From Burkholderia seminalis DSM 23518 (lineage in GTDB: Bacteria > Pseudomonadota > Gammaproteobacteria > Burkholderiales > Burkholderiaceae): 64,000 bases of DNA. The stretch lies in NCBI RefSeq assembly GCF_902832885.1, contig NZ_CADFDK010000022.1:6808-70807 (forward strand). Reading direction: 5' to 3'. The notes below the pieces were generated by a model, which saw only the letters and a program-made list of their open reading frames with translations, ran no database searches and was not told where the DNA came from. Shown in pieces: positions 1-7,318 of the stretch (its first letter is position 1; every line of letters starts with the position of its first letter). A program made the position numbers and the translations under genes.

Positions 1-61
1 TGACCTGCTCCCCGCGTTTAGTACGGTGACGGTGTAGAGTCCGTTCCAGAGAGGAACGGCA

Positions 62-322
62 ATGAAAAAGCGATTCACCGAAGAACAAATCATCGGCATC
101 TTGAAGGAAGCTGAGGCTGGCCTGAAGCCGTCGGAGCTGTGCCGCAAGTACGGCATATCGGAAGCGACCTACTACAACTGGAAAGCGAAGTTCGGCGGGA
201 TGACGGTCTCCGAAGCGCAGCGCCTGAAGGAACTGGAGCAGGAGAACAACAAGCTCAAGCGCCTGTTGGCCGAATCAATGCTCGACAACGCCGCGCTGAA
301 GGACCTGCTGGCCCGAAAGTAG
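62..322 (+). CDS. IS3-family transposase OrfA (IS407-like)
   Basis: This 86-residue protein is the DNA-binding half of an IS3-family transposase. The N-terminal helix-turn-helix (about residues 1-48, beginning MKKRFTEEQIIGILKEAE, with CRKYGISEATYYNW) recognises the IS ends. A leucine-zipper-like coiled coil follows (about 50-85, LKELEQENNKLKRLLAE). It normally makes a fused OrfAB transposase by -1 frameshifting near its 3' end. Here orfB is split by an insertion, so the element cannot transpose by itself. OrfA alone is intact and could still act as a repressor of related elements. Confidence 0.9.
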   Translation: MKKRFTEEQIIGILKEAEAGLKPSELCRKYGISEATYYNWKAKFGGMTVSEAQRLKELEQENNKLKRLLAESMLDNAALKDLLARK

Positions 323-360
323 CAAGCCCGCAGGCCAAGCGCGAAGCGGTCCGAATCTTG

Positions 361-693
361 ATGACCGAACGCGCCATGGGTGTTACCCGGGCCTGCGGGC
401 TGGTAGGGATTTCGCGCGCGCTGTTCCACTACGAATCACGCCGCCGAGTTGACGACGAAGCGCTGACTGGCCGAATGATGGCCATCGCCGCGCAGAAGCG
501 CCGTTACGGCTATCGCCGGATTCACGTGCTGCTGCAGCGGGATGGTTGCTTCGCCAACCACAAGCGCATCTGGCGCCTGTACAGCAAGGCGGGACTGAGC
601 GTGCGCAAGCGGCGACGCAAGCGAATTGCGGCTGTCGAGCGCACGCCGCTGCCGTTACCAACAGGCCCGAATCAGAGTTGGTCGATGGACTTT
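361..693 (+). pseudogene. IS407-like transposase OrfB, 5' part
   Basis: This is the upstream portion of the DDE transposase OrfB. It contains the HTH_21-like region (RRYGYRRIHVLLQRDG) and runs to W-S-M-D-F, where the D is the first catalytic aspartate of the rve domain. It stops exactly after the TTT codon of that motif, where an IS1111-type element has entered. Reading continues from 2048 with V-S-D. The upstream frame may begin a little earlier through frameshifting from orfA; ATG 361 is the first in-frame methionine. The gene is inactive through insertion. Confidence 0.85.
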
Positions 694-961
694 CTATGGT
701 CCACCCGCAAACCGCAAGCGCAGACTGGTGGCGATAGACGACTCGCGTTTATCTATCCGGCCTATAGCGATCCGATCGAAGCCGGATCTGGCCTGCATGA
801 TGTAGTCGCACGCTTCCGTCCCAATTAGTGGCGCGGCATGATGTCTGCCGGAAGTCCATACGGGTTTGGGGAAGCGACGGATGTTCGTTTGCGCCATGCT
901 GATTGGCTGCGCGAGCTGCGGAAAGAAGCGGCATCGAGGGTAGCGATCCGTCTGGTATGCG
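694..961 (-). ncRNA. Putative bridge/seek RNA region of the IS1111-type element
   Basis: These 268 bp lie between the transposase stop codon and the element end, and no convincing reading frame fills them. In IS1111-subgroup elements the guide RNA that selects the target is known to be encoded downstream of the transposase, in the same direction. The minus strand here contains ATGGACTT (complement of plus 852-859). That is the same 8 bases as the target side left of the insertion point (ATGGACTTT, ending at 693). Exact RNA ends and loops cannot be set by eye. Confidence 0.5.
696..708 (+). repeat. Left subterminal inverted repeat of the IS1111-type element
   Basis: ATGGTCCACCCGC is the exact reverse complement of the right repeat at 2028-2040. 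It sits 2 bp inside the left junction (693/694). Confidence 0.9.
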
Positions 962-1987
962 TCAGGCGTGATAGTGCAGGTTAAACTCCGCGCCGCTTCG
1001 CATGACGGCCCATGCAATGCGTACGAGTTTGTTTGCCAGAGCGCAGACCGCAATGTGCGCATGCCGGCGTTCGGCAAGTTGGATTAGCCAGTGCTGGATC
1101 GGATCGTTGGGATGCTTGTCTTTCCATACCCATAGCGCGCGGGCGCCCTGCACGAACAGGCGACGCAGATAACTGTTTCCCCTCTTTGTAATACCTAGCA
1201 AACGTGGCTTGCCGCCGGTTGTATGCTGCTGTGGCACCAGCCCTACCCAGGCGGCGAGATCGCGTGCCCGCCGGAACGTTGATGCATTGCCGACTGCGGA
1301 GACGATGGCGGTCGACAGCAAGACACCGACACCTGGAATCGTTTGAAGGCGTCGGCAAAGGTCACTCTCACGTGAGAGACATTTGAGCCGGTCGTTCATC
1401 TGTTCAATGGTTGATTCCGTGCGGTTCCACATATCGAGCAGCATGCGTCCAAGATCGCGCATCATGGGAGTTAAGCCGGAGTCTTCCTTCTCGAGCAGAG
1501 CGGGCAACACTGTGCGAAGCGCATAGAACCCCTGTGCAATCTCGATGCCGCGATCCAGCAGCAGTCCGCGAATCTGGTTGGTCAATGCCAGGCGTTGCTG
1601 GAGCATGCGTTCGCGGGCGCGATGCAGCGCCTGGACATCCATCTGTTCCTCTGACTTGAGCGGCACAAACCGCATCGTCGGAAGTCGGACAGCTTCGGCA
1701 ATAGCCTGAGCGTCGTTAAAGTCGTTCTTCTGCGATTTGACGAACGGCTTAACGTACTGTGCTGGCAGAAGTTTGACGTCGTGGCCGAAGCCCTGAAATT
1801 TGCGGGCCAGATACTGCGAGCCACAGCATGTTTCGATGCCGACAAGGCACGGTGGATGTTGTGCCATAAGCTGCAGGAGTTGATTACGCCCCAACTTCTC
1901 GCGCAGCACGACTTTGCCAGCAGCGTCGCAGCCGACGACGTGGAACCAACGCTTGCCGAGATCGATTCCTAACGTGACCGAGTTCAT
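962..1987 (-). CDS. IS110/IS1111-family DEDD transposase
   Basis: A recombinase of about 341 residues from the preferred start MNSVTLGIDLGK at 1987; an upstream ATG at 2014 would add nine residues. The N-terminal RuvC-like DEDD domain shows the first Asp in GIDLGK, a Glu in GIETCCGS and the D-x2-D pair in KNDFNDAQAIAEA. The C-terminal Transposase_20 domain has IPGVGVLLSTAIVSAVG and a conserved serine region near GITKRGNSYLRRL. Such enzymes use an RNA guide and a circular intermediate and leave no target duplication. The gene looks complete, so this copy could be active. Confidence 0.9.
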   Translation of the reverse strand: MNSVTLGIDLGKRWFHVVGCDAAGKVVLREKLGRNQLLQLMAQHPPCLVGIETCCGSQYLARKFQGFGHDVKLLPAQYVKPFVKSQKNDFNDAQAIAEAVRLPTMRFVPLKSEEQMDVQALHRARERMLQQRLALTNQIRGLLLDRGIEIAQGFYALRTVLPALLEKEDSGLTPMMRDLGRMLLDMWNRTESTIEQMNDRLKCLSRESDLCRRLQTIPGVGVLLSTAIVSAVGNASTFRRARDLAAWVGLVPQQHTTGGKPRLLGITKRGNSYLRRLFVQGARALWVWKDKHPNDPIQHWLIQLAERRHAHIAVCALANKLVRIAWAVMRSGAEFNLHYHA

Positions 1988-2027
1988 GGCAGCCTCCATG
2001 GGTGGTAGCGCCACTACGATAGAAGAA

Positions 2028-2040
2028 GCGGGTGGACCAT
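2028..2040 (+). repeat. Right subterminal inverted repeat of the IS1111-type element
   Basis: GCGGGTGGACCAT is the exact inverted partner of 696-708, 7 bp from the right junction (2047/2048). The same repeat recurs at 4768-4780 in the truncated copy. Confidence 0.9.
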
Positions 2041-2047
2041 ACCATTA

Positions 2048-2542
2048 GTTTCTGACGGGCTAGCCTATGGTCGGCGGTTTCGATGCCTGAACGTAGTCGA
2101 CGACTACACGCGCGAGTGCTTGGTCATCGAGGTCGATACTTCGCTGCCGGGCTTACGAGTGCAGCAAGTGCTCGAGCAGCTCAAGGAGATGCGAGGCTTA
2201 CCCGCATCCATCACGGTCGACAACGGGCCGGAGTTCGCTGGTAAGGTGCTGGATGCATGGGCCTACGAAGCCGGTGTCACGCTGTCGTTCATTCGGCCTG
2301 GCAAGCCGGTGGAGAATGCCTATATCGAGAGCTTCAACGGGCGGTTCCGCGATGAATGCCTGAACGAGCACTGGTTCGTCTCGATGCGCCACGCCAAGCG
2401 GCTGATTGAGGAATGGCGTATCGAGTACAACACCGAGCGGCCTCATAGTTCGCTCGGCTATATGACGCCTGCGCAGTTCGCCCGGGCGCACGACACGAAG
2501 CAGCAGTTTTTAACCTCGGACTCTAACTGCAGTTCGGACTAA
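2048..2542 (+). pseudogene. IS407-like transposase OrfB, 3' part
   Basis: This resumes the interrupted DDE transposase at the valine codon after M-D-F. It holds the second catalytic aspartate (TVDNGPEF) and the catalytic glutamate (AYIESFNGRFRDE), then the family signature YNTERPHSSLGYMTPAQFA and the normal C-terminus. Joined to 361-693 it gives a full OrfB. The first in-frame ATG is only at 2120, but the true reading frame is open from the junction. Confidence 0.87.
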
Positions 2543-2558
2543 AACCGGGGGCAGGTCA

Positions 2559-2676
2559 GAGCATTACAACGAAAAGCATCCCCGTAGCGCACTGAAGTAC
2601 CGCTCGCCTCGCGAGTTCCGGCGCTCAATGGATTCAGCAACCGTAGTGTGATGCTGTGCCCGGGATTACAGGGTCA
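2559..2676 (+). pseudogene. 3' fragment of another IS3-family orfB
   Basis: The frame 2562-2651 encodes HYNEKHPRSALKYRSPREF and then ends normally, matching the C-terminal end of IS3-family OrfB. The sequence ending GGGATTACAGGGTCA at about 2662-2676 resembles the terminal inverted repeat of that element. The rest of it lies beyond the left edge of the window, cut by the IS407-like insertion. Its end overlaps the last codons of the neighbouring recombinase gene. Confidence 0.75.
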
Positions 2677-3220
2677 ACTCCACTAGGTACCTCCGTAACG
2701 TTCGAACATGGACTTGCATGATGTCGGCTATTTCAACCTCGGTGCAGGTTGCCAAGAGCAAACGCGCCCGCTCCCGCTCAACGAGCGACAATGCACGAGG
2801 GCGCCCCGGCTTGCTGCCACGTTCTCGTGCACTGGCAAGACCTGCCCGGGTTCGTTCACTGATAAGCGAACGCTCAAATTCTGCAAGCGCAGCAATCATA
2901 TGAAAAGTAAGTCTGCCTGTCGGTGAACGCGTATCAATATTTTCGGTGAGCGACACGAATTCGACACCAACTTCGGCCAGTCGTCCCACCACAGCAATGA
3001 GGTGGCTAAGGGAGCGCCCCAATCGGTCGAGACGCCAGACAACCAATGTGTTGCCGGACGTGGCAGCTGTCAATGCTTCGCGAAGGCCTGGTCTGTCGAA
3101 GGAGGCACCTGAGATACCTTGGTCGGAAAATATCTGCGCACATCCGTACTTTCTGAGTGCGGAAAACTGCAAGTCCAAATGTTGGTCATCCGTTGAAACA
3201 CGCGCGTAACCTATTTTCAT
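2666..3220 (-). CDS. Serine recombinase (resolvase/invertase family)
   Basis: A 184-residue protein that would cut and rejoin DNA at specific sites through a phosphoserine link. The catalytic serine is Ser9 in MKIGYARVSTDDQ. The resolvase core includes DRPGLREAL, VWRLDRLGRS and the helix-E region EFERSLISERTRAGL. A C-terminal HTH domain follows (GRPRALSLVERER..., VRTLRRYL). The start at 3220 begins the family's MKIGYARVS motif; a longer reading to 3394 adds no known domain. The last codons (LTL and stop) come from the end of an adjacent IS3 relic, so the C-terminus was probably altered by that insertion. It may be a leftover of a Tn3-type transposon or invertible module. Confidence 0.85.
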   Translation of the reverse strand: MKIGYARVSTDDQHLDLQFSALRKYGCAQIFSDQGISGASFDRPGLREALTAATSGNTLVVWRLDRLGRSLSHLIAVVGRLAEVGVEFVSLTENIDTRSPTGRLTFHMIAALAEFERSLISERTRAGLASARERGSKPGRPRALSLVERERARLLLATCTEVEIADIMQVHVRTLRRYLVELTL

Positions 3221-3515
3221 GACGTCCTCGTATGGATTGGTTGAAATATCTCTCAGGCTCCAATGTACGACGGCGCGCACGTTGACTGGCATGACATGCC
3301 CGGCACCCCGAAAAATCACAACAACAAAACTTGGAGTGCCTTTTCTCACATGTGCCGGCCAGGTTTCCACCAAACCTAATACTGGTGGAACCAAAATCTA
3401 TCGGAATACTCCTAAATTAAACACACCAAGTGATTAACTTCAACACTTGTTTATTTTTTAATATTTTTCCAATAATCTTTCGATTACATGACCTGCGGCG
3501 GAATTTTGTAGCCAG

Positions 3516-4355
3516 TCAGGCAGCGAGTCTCGCGTCGATATTATCGGAATCCAGCCAGGCTCGACGGACCGTGGCCGGAGGTTGGTAGCGATGAGCGCTG
3601 TGGGGCCGGCGCTCGTTATAGAACTGCCGCCAGCGCTCGATGAGCACCTTGGCCTCGGCGCGGCTGCGGAACCATTCGCGGTTTAGCAATTCGTCTCGCA
3701 GTTTGCCGTTGAAGCTTTCGACGAATCCGTTTTGCCATGGACTGCCAGGCGCAACGAAGGCCGGACCGATTGCAGCGTCTCGCAGCCAACGCATGACCTT
3801 GGCAGCGGTAAATTCGGCGCCGTTGTCCGACCGAACAAACGCGGGCTTGCCGTACAGCCGCATGAGTCGCGATAGCGTCAAGATCACGTCCTGCGACCGC
3901 AGGCTGGCGCCAACCTCGATCGCCAGACACTCGCGGGTGTATTCATCGATCACGCATAGCATCTTCAAGGCCCGGCCATCCACCAGTTGATCGTGCACGA
4001 AGTCATAGCTCCAAACCGAATTGGGCTGTGTGGCGCCTGGCAGGCGTATGTCGTCGCCGCAACGACGTCGGCGAGGACGTCGGCGCGGAATGTTGAGCTG
4101 AAGGGCTCGCCACATTCGCCGCACGCGCGATTCGCTCAACGCCAGCCAGGCCGACATCCGGCGATAGCCGAAGCGCGGCACCTCTTGCGCGGCCGCCATC
4201 AGCCTCTCGCCCAAACTCCGATCCTTCTCCGGTTGCTTGAGCGTATAGGTCGCCACTCGGCGGCTCAGTCCCAGGTAGCGACATGCCTTGCGTTGCGAGA
4301 GCCCCCGCCGAGTCAGGACTTCCAGCGCTTCGCGCCGGCCCGTCGGGGTGATCAT
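3516..4355 (-). CDS. IS3-family transposase OrfB (DDE catalytic subunit)
   Basis: 279 residues. The N-terminal HTH_21-type region ([28 protein letters not shown]) is followed by an rve integrase core. The catalytic residues are visible: D in [13 protein letters not shown] in RSDNGAEF and E in [12 protein letters not shown]. The end [17 protein letters not shown] is typical. Its ATG overlaps the orfA stop (4-bp ATGA overlap) next to a run of seven A, so most product should be a fused OrfAB made by -1 frameshifting. The gene appears intact and the element may be mobile. Confidence 0.92.
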   Translation of the reverse strand: MITPTGRREALEVLTRRGLSQRKACRYLGLSRRVATYTLKQPEKDRSLGERLMAAAQEVPRFGYRRMSAWLALSESRVRRMWRALQLNIPRRRPRRRRCGDDIRLPGATQPNSVWSYDFVHDQLVDGRALKMLCVIDEYTRECLAIEVGASLRSQDVILTLSRLMRLYGKPAFVRSDNGAEFTAAKVMRWLRDAAIGPAFVAPGSPWQNGFVESFNGKLRDELLNREWFRSRAEAKVLIERWRQFYNERRPHSAHRYQPPATVRRAWLDSDNIDARLAA

Positions 4356-4615
4356 TTTTTTCGGCTGAACTCCTTCAGGCCGTCGATGACCAGCATCTGC
4401 TCGGCGATCAGGCGCTTGAGCCGATCGTTCTCCGATTCCAGCTCCTTGAGCCGACGAGCGTCAGCCACGTCCATCCCGCCGAACTTGTTGCGCCAACGAT
4501 AGAACGTCTGTTCCGAAATGTTGTGGCGCTTGCATAGATCCTTCACCGGCTCATCCCGGCTCTCGGCCTCGCGCAAGATGCGGATGATCTGCTCGTCGGT
4601 AAATCGCTTCTTCAT
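4352..4615 (-). CDS. IS3-family transposase OrfA
   Basis: 87 residues: an HTH ([32 protein letters not shown]) followed by a leucine-rich coiled coil ([18 protein letters not shown]). It binds the IS ends and supplies the N-terminal part of the OrfAB fusion. It ends in K-K-stop within the A-rich slippage site. It is preceded by a good ribosome binding site (GGAGG, minus strand, just upstream of 4615). Confidence 0.92.
   Translation of the reverse strand: MKKRFTDEQIIRILREAESRDEPVKDLCKRHNISEQTFYRWRNKFGGMDVADARRLKELESENDRLKRLIAEQMLVIDGLKEFSRKK
4353..4361 (-). promoter_or_regulatory. Programmed -1 frameshift site (A7) between orfA and orfB
   Basis: On the minus strand the run AAAAAAATG covers the end of orfA and the start of orfB. 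Slippery A6/A7 runs at exactly this place are the known signal for -1 frameshifting in IS3-family elements. Confidence 0.7.
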
Positions 4616-4689
4616 CGAGTCCTCCTTGTCCCTAGGATAAAAGAGAACTCACTTGCCGGATGGCTACAAGAAACGTCTCAGGTCACCAG

Positions 4690-4787
4690 CGCTTGCCGAG
4701 ATCGATTCCTAACGTGACCGAGTTCATGGCAGCCTCCATGGGTGGTAGCGCCACTACGATAGAAGAAGCGGGTGGACCATACCATTA
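4690..4787 (-). mobile_element. 98-bp right-end remnant of a second IS1111-type copy
   Basis: 4690-4787 matches 1950-2047 of the complete copy, including the start of the transposase gene, the subterminal repeat and the terminal ACCATTA. Everything to its left is missing, replaced by the IS3 element ending at 4685. Its right junction enters an IS3 orfB at GTCGCCGAT, the same codon position as in the complete copy. Confidence 0.88.
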
Positions 4788-5282
4788 GTCGCCGATGCGC
4801 TGTTTGATGGTGGACGCTTGCGCACGCTCACGATCGTGGACAACTACACGCGGGAATGTCTAGCCATAGAGGTCGACGGCTCATTGCGTGGCGAGCACGT
4901 TGTCGCCGCGCTGACCCGGCTTGCGCAGCATCGTCCGCTTCCCCGCTATATCAAGGCAGACAACGGCAGCGAATTCATTTCGAAGGCGCTCGACAAATGG
5001 GCGTACGAGAATGGCGTGGAGATCGACTTCTCGCGTCCTGGCAAGCCGACCGACAACGCGAAGAATGAATCATTCAACGGACGCTTTCGGGAGGAATGCC
5101 TCAACGCACATTGGTTCTTGTCGCTGGAAGATGCCAGACGCAAAATCGAAGTCTGGCGCGAGTACTATAACGAGGCGCGTCCTCACTCTGCGCTGCAGTG
5201 GATGACACCGGCGGAATTCGCCCGCCAGTGCACCGATCGGGCCGATTTGGCCCGCCCCGAAGAGCCGGAATTTTCCAACTAA
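4788..5282 (+). pseudogene. 3' part of a third IS3-family orfB
   Basis: The reading frame is open from 4788 (V-A-D-A-L-F-D-G-G-R) to the stop at 5280-5282, which is 164 codons. It covers the rve core after the first catalytic aspartate: TIVDNYTREC, KADNGSEF (second Asp) and NESFNGRFREEC (Glu), then YNEARPHSALQWMTPAEFA. The 5' part is gone. It is a relative, not a copy, of the orfB at 361-2542, yet has the same length after the IS1111 junction. The element's outer end is probably near 5310 (GCCAGCCTCA). Confidence 0.82.
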
Positions 5283-5310
5283 GACCGGGACGGAAATTGG
5301 GCCAGCCTCA

Positions 5311-5811
5311 GCTAAAGCGAAAGGCTGTCGACTACAACACTCACATTATATTCCCGCGAGTGCTGCCGATCGACATTGTTATCGTTGGGCGGGATGCCCT
5401 CGGCAGGGGCGATCAGAATTCGGCGAAAGTGATGAAGTACGATCGGAATGTGCCGTGCCATGGACTATATCGTCAGGAATCTTTATTTTTACATAATTAA
5501 CATTGCCATCCGGGTGTGACACCCGTGCCTTCGCAACTATTTGCTGCAATTCAGATTGTCGAGGAGTAGTTTGCGCTAGAAAACTTCCTGGACATCGGGG
5601 CGCGACTATCTACGAGCGTGGCTCGAGTGGAGGCGCGTGTCGTTGACGTAAGCAAGCTCTCAATTCGAGTAGAGCCGGTGATGTCGCGCCGACGGCGATG
5701 GAACTGCTTATCGCGGCCTTCTTCGTCCGTGAGTTGGCGGAGTCACAAGTCCGCAATCACTATGTACGCTAGCGTGACAAAGGTCGGCCTTGCACGCAAA
5801 ACACTACTACT
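5311..5811. other. Intergenic, no gene recognised
   Basis: 501 bp without a convincing gene. A small palindrome CGGGTGTGACACCCG lies at 5511-5525. An open frame at 5618-5815 shows no recognisable domain and no good ribosome binding site. The stretch is probably decayed mobile DNA. Confidence 0.5.
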
Positions 5812-6093
5812 TTAGAGGCCAGAGCTTTTCAGAAGCTTCGATGGCGAAATATTCAGAGCGTCAGCGATTCGGATGAGGTTGAGGATGGTCAAATTGCGCT
5901 GGCCCCTTTCGATGCGGCCCATGTGACTTCGATCGATTCCGGTGACAAGGGCCAGCGCTTCCTGCGAGACGCCAAACTCCAGCCGACGAGCACGGACCGC
6001 CGCGCCAATCGCGGCCAGATGTCCTGCGTCGTCCCGTTTGCCAGATACCCTTTGCATCCGATGATGGTCGCGGTATGATGCTTGTTTGGCCAC
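5812..6093 (-). CDS. XRE-family HTH transcriptional regulator
   Basis: 93 residues with one Cro/C1-type helix-turn-helix at about 28-85: IGAAVRARRLEFGVSQEALALVTGIDRSHMGRIER..., NLTILNLIRIADALNISPSKLL. Such proteins bind operator DNA as dimers and usually repress neighbouring genes. It starts divergently from the unknown gene at 6147, so it may control that gene and itself. Met12 (6060) is an alternative start. In mobile islands such stand-alone XRE proteins often control integration or toxin genes; nothing here fixes the target. Confidence 0.8.
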   Translation of the reverse strand: MAKQASYRDHHRMQRVSGKRDDAGHLAAIGAAVRARRLEFGVSQEALALVTGIDRSHMGRIERGQRNLTILNLIRIADALNISPSKLLKSSGL

Positions 6094-6146
6094 GGCATTT
6101 ACGACCCATTTTGGGCTTGCTGCCAGTCTCTCTAGCTGTAAGACCT

Positions 6147-6608
6147 ATGTTTTTGATTCAGGATGGAAACCGTCTGCCGCTTCAGTCGGCGGTGGCCGGT
6201 GCGGCGGTGTGGGCAGTGATGGAGCAGTGGACGCCGGGTGACTTGCTGGTTCTGCGGGTGTCTGAAAAGCGAGCGCGTGGGGTTCCCTGCGTGATTTGGA
6301 CGGATCTCACATCGGGTGCGGCATCGCTGAAGCAGTTTCTCGACGGCAGTAACGTGCTGCGAGGGGCGGCGGTGGTGAGTACGCGTCGTGCGCGTCAGGT
6401 TGATGACTGGTATCTGGATCCACTGAGCGAGATCCGGGTTGGAGCGACCGAACTCGGCGAGGACGATCGCACACTGCTGACGGTGACGCAATTCACGACG
6501 GTGACGGGCCGAAAGTTTTCCGTGCCGAGCGGATTCGCGACGCGCTACGCCCGAGGCAGACGAGTCTGGCAAGCGCGGCGGTCGCGTCCGGGCTCGGCGC
6601 CGCAATGA
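6147..6608 (+). CDS. Hypothetical protein
   Basis: About 153 residues from ATG 6147 (MFLIQDGNRLPLQ); the frame is open further upstream to 6075, but that would overlap the divergent XRE gene. No domain was recognised. The protein has a compact hydrophobic N-terminal half (VAGAAVWAVMEQW) and an Arg-rich C-terminus (ARGRRVWQARRSR). It is transcribed toward the nuclease-like gene at 6720 with about 110 bp between them, so the two may share a promoter. Confidence 0.5.
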   Translation: MFLIQDGNRLPLQSAVAGAAVWAVMEQWTPGDLLVLRVSEKRARGVPCVIWTDLTSGAASLKQFLDGSNVLRGAAVVSTRRARQVDDWYLDPLSEIRVGATELGEDDRTLLTVTQFTTVTGRKFSVPSGFATRYARGRRVWQARRSRPGSAPQ

Positions 6609-6719
6609 GCGAGAAGGGCGCGTGTTACATGGACAGGCTATGTGCGCGACTTTGCCCCTCGAAGTGAGACGGGAGGAAGTCCGGGTGTTATGTGCTGAAT
6701 GCGCCCTGGGTGAGCGACT

Positions 6720-7238
6720 ATGACGGATACCCGCTTCCACAACGGGCCGACTTGGTCAGTACCTTCCGACGGCCGTAGCAGTTGGGGAAATCGTTTCTTC
6801 GTCGACACCGAGTTCACGGATTTCGAGGTCCCCCAACTCATTAGTCTCGCCATCGTTGGCGAGAACGGATCTGAATTTTACGGTGAATGCACGGACTATG
6901 AGGTAGCTCGCTGTAGTGACTTCGTTCGGGCCGCAGTGCTGCCGCAATTGGGTCGGTTCAGGGAGCGCGCAATGCCGTTTGATCAACTGCGTCAGGCGGT
7001 ACGGGCTTGGATCATAGGCATTCCGGCTACCTCCAAGCCGGTGCTTTGTTACGACCTTCAGGCGGACTTAGACCTGCTGCGATTTCTGTTTAACGGCCCG
7101 TTCCCCGAGGGATGGGCGTTCGAGGATGTCCGCGGCCAGATCGACGCTCGACGGCAAGCCAAATACTTCGCGCGGCACGGCGGCGAGCACCACGCACTCC
7201 ACGATGCCCGAGCTAACGCATACGCGTACATCGGTTGA
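6720..7238 (+). CDS. 3'-5' exonuclease-like protein of the DEDDh superfamily
   Basis: 172 residues. Motif Exo I is FVDTEFTDFE (about residues 29-38, D-x-E). Exo II is likely LCYDLQADLDLLRF, and Exo III is HHALHDARANAYA, with the H and D at the expected spacing. This pattern fits DEDDh ribonuclease/exonuclease folds such as RNase T or the short bacterial DUF5051-like exoribonucleases. Its substrate is unknown. It is followed by a convergent recombinase gene. In islands, small exonucleases of this type can belong to nucleic-acid-targeting defence, but the context does not prove it. Confidence 0.65.
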   Translation: MTDTRFHNGPTWSVPSDGRSSWGNRFFVDTEFTDFEVPQLISLAIVGENGSEFYGECTDYEVARCSDFVRAAVLPQLGRFRERAMPFDQLRQAVRAWIIGIPATSKPVLCYDLQADLDLLRFLFNGPFPEGWAFEDVRGQIDARRQAKYFARHGGEHHALHDARANAYAYIG

Positions 7239-7318
7239 GCTCGACCCAGTCGAGGAAGCAGCAAGGCCGGCAGCAATTCCACCGACCATACCGAACCTGC
7301 TTCGGACGTTTTGCGCGA

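Larger units (their letters stand above)
694..2047 (-). mobile_element. IS110-family, IS1111-subgroup insertion sequence
   Basis: The element is 1354 bp with subterminal inverted repeats ATGGTCCACCCGC (696-708) and GCGGGTGGACCAT (2028-2040). They lie 2 bp from the left end and 7 bp from the right end. That offset is the documented hallmark of the IS1111 subgroup of IS110. Ends were set by comparing with a second truncated copy (4690-4787): both right ends read ACCATTA and are followed by the GTx codon of an IS3 orfB. There is no target duplication, as expected for the family. It carries one transposase gene on the minus strand and a 268-bp noncoding tail downstream of it. Confidence 0.87.
1..2558 (+). 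mobile_element. IS407-group IS3-family element, interrupted by an IS1111-type element
   Basis: Terminal inverted repeats are visible. The window opens with TGACCTGCTCCCCGCGTTT at 1-19, and AAAACCGGGGGCAGGTCA at 2541-2558 is its imperfect inverted copy. Between them lie orfA (62-322) and an orfB split at 693/2048 by a 1354-bp IS110-family insert. Without the insert the element is about 1.2 kb, normal for IS407-like members of the IS3 family. Its right end abuts a fragment of yet another IS3 transposase gene (2559-2676), so it sits inside an older IS. The target duplication cannot be checked because the left flank lies outside the window. Confidence 0.88.
3489..4685 (-). mobile_element. Complete IS3-family insertion sequence
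   Basis: The element is about 1197 bp with imperfect terminal inverted repeats: TGACCTGCGGCGGAATTTT... from 3489 and its counterpart ending ...CTCAGGTCA at 4685, both including a TTGTAGCC/GGCTACAA block. It contains overlapping orfA and orfB on the minus strand. The bases next to the two ends (TACA on the left, CCAG on the right) do not match, so no target duplication is visible. Deletion or recombination has probably reshaped the flanks; a truncated IS1111 end begins 5 bp to the right. Confidence 0.85.
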
